From: Bacillota bacterium
GTDB lineage: Bacteria > Sysuimicrobiota > Sysuimicrobiia > Sysuimicrobiales > Segetimicrobiaceae
Direction of reading: 5' to 3'
Assembly (NCBI GenBank): GCA_021324975.1
Contig: JAJPIA010000119.1
Coordinates: 1 to 36,684, forward strand
DNA: 36,684 nucleotides
Position numbers and translations under genes: made by a program. Of the stretch, positions 1-7,094 are shown one piece after another (the first letter of the stretch is position 1; each line of letters starts with the position of its first letter). The notes beneath the pieces were generated by a model. That model was not told the DNA's origin. It searched no databases and worked only from the letters and a program-made list of their open reading frames with translations.

Positions 1-54
1 CAGTTCGATTCGTCGGATGGGAATCCTATCGTTTTGTCGCGCGCGCAGCGAAGA

Positions 55-76
55 AACCCAGATTTTATGCCGGGTT
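55..76 (-). terminator. Possible weak terminator after rfbF
   Basis: Read on the minus strand, AACCCGG and CTGGGTT can pair (7 bp including one G-U) around an 8-nt AT-rich loop, followed by a short T-rich stretch. It lies about 24 nt past the rfbF stop. The stem is short and the U-tract is interrupted, so it may be chance. No complete gene can be named in bases 1-99; a minus-strand frame stays open to the edge from an ATG at 93 but resembles nothing I recognise. Confidence 0.25.
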
Positions 77-99
77 GCGCCATCATTTTTCATGGCGAA

Positions 100-870
100 C
101 TAGTCTAACCAGGTCTTCCAGGGCGCCTCGGTCGCCCACAGGCGTTCCAGGAGGCGGACGTCGCGCAGGGTATCCATGCACTGCCAAAACGTCTCGTGCG
201 GATACGCCGACAGATGGCCGTCGCGCGCCAGACGCTCCAGCGGGGCCTGCTCAAACACCGTGTCGTCTCCGTCGATGTAGTCCAGGACCTCAGGTTCGAG
301 GACGAAAAAGCCGCCGTTGATCCACCCTTCGCCCACCTGCGGCTTCTCGCGAAAGTTCCGCACGAGCCCGCCGTCGAAGCGGAGCTCTCCAAAGCGCGCC
401 GGGGGACGCACCGCGGTCACGGTGGCCAGCTTGCCGTGCGCCTCGTGAAAGGCGACCAGTTTGCGGATGTCCAGATCGGCAACCCCGTCGCCGTACGTCA
501 TCATGAACCGGCGGCGGCCGAGCACGCCCGCGAGCCGCTTGAGCCGCCCGCCGGTCTGCGTGTGCAGGCCGGTGTCAACGAGGTGCACGGTCCAGTCTTC
601 CCGATTCCCGTCGTGCACGTCGACGCGCCCGTTCGCGAGGCGCAGCGTGATGTCGTTGCGCAGGTAGTAATAGTTGAGGAAGTAGCTCTTGATGACGTCA
701 CTCTTGTAGCCGAGCGCGATGACGAACTCGTTGTAGCCCGCCGCCGCGTACATTTTCATGATGTGCCAGAGCATCGGATGGCCGCCGACCTCGACCATCG
801 GCTTTGGCCGGACGTCCGTCTCCTCCGCGAGGCGCGTGCCGAAACCACCGGCGAGGATCACGACCTTCAC
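100..870 (-). CDS. rfbF: Glucose-1-phosphate cytidylyltransferase
   Basis: Makes CDP-glucose from CTP and glucose-1-phosphate in the cytoplasm, the first step towards CDP-linked 3,6-dideoxyhexoses and related branched sugars. The protein has 256 residues, the normal family length. The nucleotide-binding signature LAGGFGTRLAEETDVRPKPM is at residues 6-25, the metal-binding Asp lies in YGDG (126-129), EKP is at 175-177, and the RfbF-typical WINGGFFV (183-190) and FWQCMDTLRD (228-237) are present. The start is GTG at 870, preceded by a G-rich stretch. It is the last complete gene of the left-hand minus-strand group. The usual partner, CDP-glucose 4,6-dehydratase, is not in the window, and the first 99 bases do not look like its start. 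Family assignment is firm; the downstream sugar is unknown. Confidence 0.95.
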   Translation of the reverse strand: MKVVILAGGFGTRLAEETDVRPKPMVEVGGHPMLWHIMKMYAAAGYNEFVIALGYKSDVIKSYFLNYYYLRNDITLRLANGRVDVHDGNREDWTVHLVDTGLHTQTGGRLKRLAGVLGRRRFMMTYGDGVADLDIRKLVAFHEAHGKLATVTAVRPPARFGELRFDGGLVRNFREKPQVGEGWINGGFFVLEPEVLDYIDGDDTVFEQAPLERLARDGHLSAYPHETFWQCMDTLRDVRLLERLWATEAPWKTWLD

Positions 871-915
871 GGCGCGGCCCGTCCCGCCCGGCGCGTGCCC
901 ATCGACCAGGACGCT

Positions 916-1602
916 CTAGCGGTGCGCGAGACGGCTGACACGCCCCAATACCTTCCGCGCGGCTCGTGTGGGTTGAAACGCCCAGCGAAGCCTGCGCGGC
1001 ACCGCGGCGCGCGGGACATCCTCCACGAACATGGTTTCGCCCGTCATGAGGACGCCGCTTCGCGGGCTGTCCCACCAATTGTAGCCGGGCTCCGGCGCGA
1101 CGTACGCGTCGCCGTACTGCGCGCGGCAGTAGTCGTGCGCCCGTTTGAGCACATTGCACTCCACCCCGCCGATAACCACGCGTTCCACGCCGGCTTCGAA
1201 AATGGCCTTCGGATAGAGGAGAAATTTGACCTCGTTGCGATCGTCGTTAAAGAGCGTCCCTGCCACCTGCCCCTCGTGGTGAAACAGGATATAAATGTCT
1301 GTCTTTGTTTCCAGCGCGACCACGGTCTGGGTCACCCAGCGCTCACGAATCCCAAGATACCGTATCACGGGAAGCTCTCGAGCGAGCCGGCGCAGGTCAA
1401 ACTCGGGGTCGTAGATGCCGATATCCAGATCACCCGGAAGAGGCCGTCCATTCCGGATGAAGCCAAGACACGAGCCGCCGCCGAGAGCCCAGGCCGGAGT
1501 CAGCCGGTCCAGCACGGGGGCCACGATCCGGAGCGTGGACTTGAGTCCGGCATGTTGTAAGAGCCGATCCAGGGTGCGGCCTATTCCCTGGCCAGTCCGC
1601 AT
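916..1602 (-). CDS. LicD/fukutin-like nucleotidyltransferase-fold protein
   Basis: Predicted cytoplasmic protein of 228 residues. GGGSCLGFIRNG (41-52) followed by GDLDIGIYD (57-65) resembles the LicD/fukutin pattern of a glycine-rich turn, then Asp-x-Asp, in a nucleotidyltransferase fold. LicD proteins transfer phosphocholine or similar phosphodiesters onto glycans, so decoration of the polysaccharide is a reasonable inference, but the substrate is unknown. I chose ATG at 1602 rather than ATG at 1611 because an AGGG element lies 9 nt before it. The C-terminal third (LMTGETMFVEDV, then a basic tail) is not recognised. It lies between the WecA-like gene and rfbF. A general minimal-nucleotidyltransferase protein is the alternative. 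Confidence 0.6.
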   Translation of the reverse strand: MRTGQGIGRTLDRLLQHAGLKSTLRIVAPVLDRLTPAWALGGGSCLGFIRNGRPLPGDLDIGIYDPEFDLRRLARELPVIRYLGIRERWVTQTVVALETKTDIYILFHHEGQVAGTLFNDDRNEVKFLLYPKAIFEAGVERVVIGGVECNVLKRAHDYCRAQYGDAYVAPEPGYNWWDSPRSGVLMTGETMFVEDVPRAAVPRRLRWAFQPTRAARKVLGRVSRLAHR

Positions 1603-1705
1603 GATACCCATCCCTCATCATGGTTGATCGCTTGGCGACCCCGCAACAGCAACCCCGCCACAGCCGAACCCCGGCCGGCTTCGCGCGCGAACCGCGCCGC
1701 CGCGT

Positions 1706-2737
1706 TCACAGCTGCTCCGGGTTCTCCAGGCTATCGAGGCGCCTGGCCGGCCGGCCGCCGAACCACGACGACGAGATCAATCCAGTGACCACGAGCGGCG
1801 CCGCCAGGAGCGCCGCGCCGATCGGGCCCCACAGCGCGAGCGTAACGCCGATCAGCCCTGTGACGGCGGAGAGGACGTAGACCCGCACGGCGGCCTCGCG
1901 CTTCGAGAGGCCTCCCTGGAGGAGTCGGTGAGGCAGGTGGTCTTTGCCCGTGGACGTCACGAGCTTGAGCGGGTTCCGGACGCCCTGCTGGTACCGCCTC
2001 ACGTGGACGAAGAGAAAATCGAGGACGGGAATGCCCAGAATCAGCAGCGGCGCGGGCCATACGTTGGTCACTTCCGGCGCCGCGAGCGTCGCGCTCAGCG
2101 ACGCGAGCAAAAATCCCATCATCAGGCTGCCGGCGTCGCCGAGGAAGATCCTGGCAGGCGGGAAGTTGTACCGGAGGAATCCGAGGGCCGCCCCGGCGAC
2201 GGCGGCTGCGGCGACCGCCACACCCCACCGGTCGAGCGCGATCGCGAGCCCCGTCAACGCAAGCCCTCCGACGACCGTTACGCCGGGGGCGATTCCGTCC
2301 GAGCAATCCAGGCAGTTTACCGCGTTCGCCACGCCGAGGATCCAGAGGATGGCCAGGATGGCCCCGCTCCCCGGCCACGGTAGATTGATCTGAAAGCCCC
2401 CGAGCCAAACGATGGCCGTCACCACGGCCGCCTCGGCGACCAGCTTCCACGCTCCCGCGTCCCAGAGGTCGTCGAGCAGACCCAGGAACCCGAACGCCGC
2501 GGCGCCAACGAGGAGCAGGGTCATTTGGCCGGGGACGACCGGGCGCAAGAACAGCGTGGCCGCCGTCGCAAATGCCACGAATGTTGCGAGACCGCCGAGC
2601 AGGGGCGTTGGCTGAGCGTGCAGCTTGCGCGGCGCCGGGAAGTCCAAGACACCCCACCGGCGTGCGAGCACGCCGCAGACCGGCGTGAGCACCAATGCCA
2701 AGCAACAGGCGACTACGAAGGAGTAGAGAGGGTTGAT
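1706..2737 (-). CDS. WecA/TagO-family sugar-1-phosphate transferase (likely AUC start)
   Basis: Polytopic membrane enzyme that moves a HexNAc-1-phosphate or similar group from a UDP-sugar to undecaprenyl phosphate, starting lipid-linked glycan synthesis. Family motifs: DDLWD (89-93), NAVNCLDCSDGIA (138-150), FLGDAGSLMMGF (198-209) and a late HLPHR. About ten hydrophobic segments are visible. The usual DGLDG reads DCSDG here; the Asp residues remain. No ATG, GTG or TTG lies in frame upstream of TTG 2701, and starting there cuts the first membrane helix. Twelve codons upstream, ATC at 2737-2735 has AGGAGG 10 nt before it and gives MNPLYSFVVACC, a normal family N-terminus (343 aa). The gene then overlaps the aminotransferase by 25 nt. 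Family is firm; start is inference. Confidence 0.9.
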   Translation of the reverse strand: MNPLYSFVVACCLALVLTPVCGVLARRWGVLDFPAPRKLHAQPTPLLGGLATFVAFATAATLFLRPVVPGQMTLLLVGAAAFGFLGLLDDLWDAGAWKLVAEAAVVTAIVWLGGFQINLPWPGSGAILAILWILGVANAVNCLDCSDGIAPGVTVVGGLALTGLAIALDRWGVAVAAAAVAGAALGFLRYNFPPARIFLGDAGSLMMGFLLASLSATLAAPEVTNVWPAPLLILGIPVLDFLFVHVRRYQQGVRNPLKLVTSTGKDHLPHRLLQGGLSKREAAVRVYVLSAVTGLIGVTLALWGPIGAALLAAPLVVTGLISSSWFGGRPARRLDSLENPEQL

Positions 2738-3792
2738 GGGAGTCCGTCCTCCTGTTCGGCGAGTGTAGCCTCAAGCGTTCGCACGACGGTGTCGCATTCG
2801 TCGTCCGAAAGCAACGGGTAGAGAGGAAGCGACAACGCCGTGCGCGTCGCGGTGTCCGTATGCTGGAATCCATCCGCGCCAAAGTATTCGTGAAGCGGAC
2901 GGCCCACCGGTGACTTGCATTCCACCCCACGTGCCACCAGCCGGTCGGCATATTCGGCCGCGTTTCGAACGCACACTACATACCGGTAGAAGATGTGCGT
3001 CCGGTCCGAAGGCTGCACGGGGAGCCGGACGGGCAGGCCGCGGAGGGCAGCCCCGTAGCGCGCGGCCAGCGCCTCGCGGCGCGCGAGAAACTGGGGCAGG
3101 CGTCCGAGCTGGTTCACGCCGAGCGCGGCCTGGAAATCGGTCGTTTTGTAGTTGTACCGCAGCGCCGCGTCCGGACGGCCGTCGTAGTCGCGCAGATCGC
3201 GCGCGCGCCGCACGAGGGTGTCCGAGTCCGACAGGAGCATGCCGCCTTCGCCCGTCGTAAGTAGCTTGGTGGCATAGAATGAACAGACGCTGACAGTGCC
3301 GAGCCCGCCGACCCGCCGGCCGCGGTAGGTCGCTCCCAGCGTCTGCGCGCAGTCTTCGATCACGGGGATACCCCATTCGATAAGCGGGTCCATGTCCGCC
3401 GGCAACCCAAACATGTGCGGCACGATCACGGCCCGGGTGGCGGTCGTGAGGCGACGGCGCGCGTCGTCTGGATCGAGATTGTACGTGTGGGGATCGATGT
3501 CCGCGAGCCTCGGTCTGGCGCCGACGTAGCGCACGGCGTTTGTGACCGCCACGCACGTGTAGGACGGCATCAGCACCTCGTCGCCCGGCCCCACGCCGAG
3601 CGCGAGCAGGGCCAGGTGAAGCGCGCTGGTCCCGGAGTTCGTGGCGACGGCACCGCGGCGGCCCATGTACGCCGCCATAGCGTCCTCGAATTGCCGCACG
3701 TGTTCCCCCTGCGCGATCTGTCCCGTCTCGAGGACCGCGCCCACCGCGGCGATGTCTTCCGCCGAGATCGTCGGCCGAGAATGCCTGATCAC
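2713..3792 (-). CDS. DegT/DnrJ/EryC1/StrS-family sugar aminotransferase
   Basis: PLP-dependent enzyme that converts a keto-sugar nucleotide to an amino-sugar nucleotide. The protein has 359 residues from GTG 3792. NSGTSAL (52-58) contacts PLP phosphate, EDCAQ (146-150) supplies the Asp that binds the pyridine nitrogen, and SFYATK gives the Schiff-base Lys176, followed by TTGEGG. The start overlaps the deacetylase stop as GTGA and gives VIRHSRPT, matching family N-termini; a GTG at 3810 would add six residues. A keto-sugar substrate requires a 4,6-dehydratase or 3-oxidase, and neither is clearly encoded in the window. The amino sugar made is unknown. Confidence 0.93.
   Translation of the reverse strand: MIRHSRPTISAEDIAAVGAVLETGQIAQGEHVRQFEDAMAAYMGRRGAVATNSGTSALHLALLALGVGPGDEVLMPSYTCVAVTNAVRYVGARPRLADIDPHTYNLDPDDARRRLTTATRAVIVPHMFGLPADMDPLIEWGIPVIEDCAQTLGATYRGRRVGGLGTVSVCSFYATKLLTTGEGGMLLSDSDTLVRRARDLRDYDGRPDAALRYNYKTTDFQAALGVNQLGRLPQFLARREALAARYGAALRGLPVRLPVQPSDRTHIFYRYVVCVRNAAEYADRLVARGVECKSPVGRPLHEYFGADGFQHTDTATRTALSLPLYPLLSDDECDTVVRTLEATLAEQEDGLPSTLSTPS
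2748..2753 (-). promoter_or_regulatory. Shine-Dalgarno AGGAGG for the WecA-like gene
   Basis: A perfect AGGAGG on the minus strand, inside the end of the upstream aminotransferase gene and 10 nt before ATC 2737. No standard start codon follows at a usable distance in the WecA frame, so the site supports initiation at AUC. Confidence 0.55.
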
Positions 3793-4496
3793 AGCACGAT
3801 CCGGTGGCACTCGAACGCCTCCGCGGCCTCAACGCCGATCTCCGCGCCGCGCAGGCGCGCCAGCCGTTCGGCGTTGTCGAGGCTCCCGAAATCGGGGTTC
3901 GGGCGCAGTTGGGAACGGTGGCAGCGAAGCGCTCGAAGCTTGATGTCGAGATACTCGCTGATGTCCACGTAAAGGTCAGGATGGAACGGCGCCTCGCGCC
4001 AGCCGAGCTGCACGGCGTCGCACGAGAGCACGTGGTCGACAAACGCTTTCTGAGTGCGGCTGTGCGGACGGCACGCTGCAAATCCTGCTCGAAACAGCGC
4101 CGTGTGGTCCTGGTTGAACGACGAGGCGGGCAGGACGACCGCCGTCGGCCGGATCTTGTCGATCGCGTATGTTGCATCCCGCTCGAGTAAGCTGATGAGG
4201 TCCCGCTGGGGAATCGCGTCCAGCCGGAGATGTCGTTCCGACTCCGTGAACAAGATCTCGTAGCCGTCCACGCCGAGCACCGCCATGGATGCGCGCAGCT
4301 CTTCCGCGCGCGTCTCACCGGCCACCGTCTGATGTTCTTCGTTATAGTGCTGGAGGGTTCCGACGGATCCTACGATGACGAAGACCTCGCCACCCATGCT
4401 CTTGATCTTGGCGATCGTCCCCGCACATCCATACGCCTCATCGTCGGCATGAGGCGCCACGACCAGCAGACGCTGGCCGGCCCAGAATTTCGTCAC
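3789..4496 (-). CDS. LmbE/PIG-L family deacetylase
   Basis: Zinc-dependent de-N-acetylase family acting on GlcNAc-type sugars or related small molecules. PHADDE (15-20) carries the metal ligands His and Asp, and FNQDHTALF (127-135) supplies the later His. The protein has 235 residues. GTG 4496 is preferred because AAGGTGG sits 7 nt upstream; a TTG at 4559 would add an unlikely N-terminus. It is first in the left-hand minus-strand group and overlaps the aminotransferase by GTGA. The pair suggests amino-sugar modification, perhaps removing an acetyl group from a sugar nucleotide or lipid-linked sugar. The exact substrate cannot be read from sequence. Confidence 0.88.
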   Translation of the reverse strand: MTKFWAGQRLLVVAPHADDEAYGCAGTIAKIKSMGGEVFVIVGSVGTLQHYNEEHQTVAGETRAEELRASMAVLGVDGYEILFTESERHLRLDAIPQRDLISLLERDATYAIDKIRPTAVVLPASSFNQDHTALFRAGFAACRPHSRTQKAFVDHVLSCDAVQLGWREAPFHPDLYVDISEYLDIKLRALRCHRSQLRPNPDFGSLDNAERLARLRGAEIGVEAAEAFECHRIVL

Positions 4497-4740
4497 AGGA
4501 TATCCACCTTGAGCCCCAGTGTTCACAGTATATGGAGGACGCCTCATACCCGCGGTCAACCAATTGAACGAAACCCTTCTTGTCCTTTGGACACCTGGAT
4601 CGTTTGGAGGAAGTTATGAGAAAAATGCCCGTATTCCTGTTGAAATTCGATCATACGTTCGCCACTATAGGCCGTTCAGAGTCTGGGACCGAGTAGCCGT
4701 GGTGGGGATCGTATGACATCGAGGGCTCAGGAGCCGCGTT
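4497..4740. other. Divergent intergenic region with a possible minus-strand promoter
   Basis: This 244-bp gap separates the minus-strand deacetylase from the plus-strand PAP2 gene and is more AT-rich than its surroundings. On the minus strand TATACT (4532-4527) is a good -10 about 30 nt before GTG 4496, but the nearest TTGACC is 21 nt further up, too far for a standard -35. On the plus strand TTGAAA (4640-4645) precedes TATAGG (4666-4671) with a 20-nt spacer, also poor. Two divergent promoters are plausible from gene layout; neither is proven by sequence. Confidence 0.4.
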
Positions 4741-5748
4741 GTGCGGGAGGGAGCGTTTCGGCTCCGCGGAAGTCACCGAGTACCAGACCGCCGATGCGTG
4801 ACGACGCTATCGCGAGAGCATCACAATGATTCAATCGGCATTCTCTCGACCGTGACACGCGTCGGTCGCGGACTTCGTGTGACCGGCGGGCAACGGAGCG
4901 TTGCGACGCAGCAGCATCGCGAACCATCTCCTCGTCTGGTTGCCGCCGGGGCGACCTTCGTCCTCACCGCGGTGGCCTCCACGCTCCGCCCGGCCGTCTT
5001 CCTTGACCAGGCGGTCACGATCGGGCTTCAGCACGCCATGCCCCATGCTCGTACCGCTCATGTGGCGGCAGGAGTGGTCTATCTTGGGAATGCCGGCGTC
5101 ATGATCCCGACCATGACCGTGATCGGGCTCGGCCTGTGGCTGGCCGGCAACACGCGGCGTGGCATCGCGACGCTGATACTGACCGCGGCGATGCTGTGCG
5201 CGAGCCTCAGTGCGGCGTTGCTCGAGCACGTGATTGCCCACCCAGGCCCGCCCGAAGCGCTGAAGCTCCATTTCCCGCGCGAAGCGGACTATCCGTTGAT
5301 ATCGCTCGTGTCCATCGGGCATGTAGCGTGGCTCATTGTAGCGTTGGTCATCGTCCGGTCGGTCGTACTGTTGCTGACCCCGGCTGGGCGGAGCGTAGTG
5401 GCCTGGCTGCCACTGGCGATTGCGATCGGCATTGGCGTTGTCGCGCTCGGCCTGCGGCATGTCGTGACCGGTCTGCCGCCTGCGCTGGCGGAGTGGGTGA
5501 ATGGATATGTAACTTATGGTTACCCCTCCGGGCATGTCGCGCGGACGACCGTACTCGTCAGTGCGGTGCTGCGCCGCGTTCCGCTGCTTGGCGCTCTCGT
5601 CGTCGCCGTCATGATGGTATCCCTCGTCTACCTTGGCGACCATTGGCTCTCCGAGGTGCTCGGGGGCCTTTGCCTTGGGTGGGTTTTCGTGGAGCTCTTA
5701 CGCTACCGTTGGCCACTGCTCGAGCGGTCGAGGCCACGCTCGGCGTGA
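4741..5748 (+). CDS. PAP2-family membrane phosphatase
   Basis: Likely lipid or undecaprenyl-pyrophosphate phosphatase. PSGH (262-265) is core PAP2 motif 2, and LGDHWLSEVLGG (298-309) matches motif 3 with catalytic His301 and Glu305 in place of the common Asp. Motif 1 (KxxxxxxRP) is not clear; AHPGPPEALK near 166-175 occupies that area. About six hydrophobic segments start near residue 66. AGGAG 7 nt before GTG 4741 supports this start, although the first 60 residues are polar and basic and unlike the family. It is the only plus-strand gene in the glycan region and converges with the glycosyltransferase after a 118-bp gap with no clear terminator. Recycling the lipid carrier is the inferred role. 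Confidence 0.85.
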   Translation: MREGAFRLRGSHRVPDRRCVTTLSREHHNDSIGILSTVTRVGRGLRVTGGQRSVATQQHREPSPRLVAAGATFVLTAVASTLRPAVFLDQAVTIGLQHAMPHARTAHVAAGVVYLGNAGVMIPTMTVIGLGLWLAGNTRRGIATLILTAAMLCASLSAALLEHVIAHPGPPEALKLHFPREADYPLISLVSIGHVAWLIVALVIVRSVVLLLTPAGRSVVAWLPLAIAIGIGVVALGLRHVVTGLPPALAEWVNGYVTYGYPSGHVARTTVLVSAVLRRVPLLGALVVAVMMVSLVYLGDHWLSEVLGGLCLGWVFVELLRYRWPLLERSRPRSA

Positions 5749-5866
5749 CGCCCTGGACGCTCACCTATAGGCCGTGCCGGCGTTCTGCGTCCGCACGAGG
5801 AGCGCGGCCCGCGCATCGCTGATTACCGCGCGGCGCACATGTGCCCCAGTCGTCTAATGGTCGTGC

Positions 5867-7081
5867 TTACGCCGTGCGGCGCCACCCATGGTCCCGGTGG
5901 TGCGCAGACCACGCGTGGCGCAGCTTCACCAGTGCGGCGATAAATGGCCCAAGCGGCTGTGCGGCCACAGCTTTGGCCAGAAACCCTGTCGCTTTGCTCC
6001 AGTGTCGCGCTCGAGCGTGAGCGATCGCGAATGCCAGCATGCAGCTGCTCCAGGCCAGGCGTCGTCGACGCCGAATCGCCGGCGGTTGATCGGGGCTGCT
6101 TAGGAACTGGCGGACCAACTGCATCGCCCTCGGCGCAACGGAGTTCAACTGTCCAATTGCCGCTTCGGGGCTCTGATACCCCCAGGGCAGGAGCCCCTCC
6201 AGGAGGCGCAGGTACAGTCCTGGATATGTCAGCACTTGCGGCTGAAGTGAGGCACCCGCACCGAGCAGCGCCAACCCCTCGCGCCAGTTTTGATCCCGAA
6301 AATGCATGATGGCGTTGCCGATGAAGTAGCGACGGTACGCCGCCGTCGTGATATCCTGCCACTTTTTCGCGGGCGGCAAAGATTTGACGGCTCGATCCAA
6401 GACGCGCCGCTCGTAGTGAGTGAGTCGCATCCGATTGTGCGTAATGCTGTAGGCGTGGACTCGCTTTCTAACCAGAACCTCCGGCACGGCGACGAATTCA
6501 TGGCCTGCCTGAGCGATACGCAACGCCATGTCCCAATCCTCGAAGTTCTTGAGCGTCGCGTCCATCAAACCGGCGCGATCGAAGCATTCGCGGCGGACGA
6601 GTGATGTGTCAAAGTAGAAAAAATGGCCGAGCAGAAGCGCTTCGAGGACGGGACCGTCGTGAGCCGAGCGAATGATCTGCGGCAAGGTCTGGCCCCGTTC
6701 GTCCATAAACCCGCACCAACAATAAGCTCCGCCGACCGCAACGCTGTGCCCGAGCGCGTCGAGTTGGCGCTCGAGTTTGTGTGGCAACCACACGTCGTCG
6801 GCGTCGAGGAACGCGAGATATGCTCCCCGCGCCGCTTGGATTCCGGTGTTCCGCGCGGCGGCCGGCCCGCGGTTCGGTTGATAGATATATTGGACACGGG
6901 TTTCGAACGGCGCAAGGCGAGCTTTCGTGTCATCGGTGGATCCGTCGTCAACGACGATCAACTCCGTGTTTGCGTAGGTCTGCGCGCACGCACTTTGTAG
7001 GGCGTCGCCAATGAACCGCCCGTAATTGTGCGTTGGAACGATCACACTGATCAACGGATTACGTTCGCGCGGGTCGCACAT
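5867..7081 (-). CDS. Family 2 glycosyltransferase with helical C-terminal domain
   Basis: Cytoplasmic GT-A enzyme adding a sugar from a nucleotide donor. LISVIVPTHNYGRF opens the fold, DDGSTD is at 45-50 and the metal-binding FLDADD is near 91-96; EDWDMALRIA holds the acidic residue typical of the acceptor site. The protein has 404 residues, with about 170 after the catalytic domain forming a helix-rich region shared with the two GT2 proteins at 22.3-24.8 kb. ATG 7081 has AGGTGA 6 nt upstream. It follows the Tat propeller gene by 13 nt and is the last gene of the central minus-strand run. Donor and linkage are unknown. Confidence 0.92.
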   Translation of the reverse strand: MCDPRERNPLISVIVPTHNYGRFIGDALQSACAQTYANTELIVVDDGSTDDTKARLAPFETRVQYIYQPNRGPAAARNTGIQAARGAYLAFLDADDVWLPHKLERQLDALGHSVAVGGAYCWCGFMDERGQTLPQIIRSAHDGPVLEALLLGHFFYFDTSLVRRECFDRAGLMDATLKNFEDWDMALRIAQAGHEFVAVPEVLVRKRVHAYSITHNRMRLTHYERRVLDRAVKSLPPAKKWQDITTAAYRRYFIGNAIMHFRDQNWREGLALLGAGASLQPQVLTYPGLYLRLLEGLLPWGYQSPEAAIGQLNSVAPRAMQLVRQFLSSPDQPPAIRRRRRLAWSSCMLAFAIAHARARHWSKATGFLAKAVAAQPLGPFIAALVKLRHAWSAHHRDHGWRRTA

Positions 7082-7094
7082 CCACTGTCACCTA

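Noticed and set aside
1-93. Beginning of a CDP-glucose 4,6-dehydratase gene after rfbF
   Set aside because: The open minus-strand frames from ATG 93 or 86 do not show the expected N-terminal Rossmann sequence and have no ribosome site.
196-1560. Plus-strand open frame of 454 codons opposite rfbF and the LicD-like gene
   Set aside because: Antisense to a full-length rfbF with all motifs; no ribosome site or domain of its own.
4665-5775. CTATAGGCCGT found on both sides of the PAP2 gene, as if a mobile element had duplicated its target
   Set aside because: An 11-bp match is expected many times by chance in 36 kb, no transposase or inverted ends are present, and the copies are not at symmetrical positions to the gene.
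5835-5844. Palindrome GCACATGTGC between convergent genes as operator or terminator
   Set aside because: Only 10 bp, no loop and no T-run; no gene start nearby for an operator.
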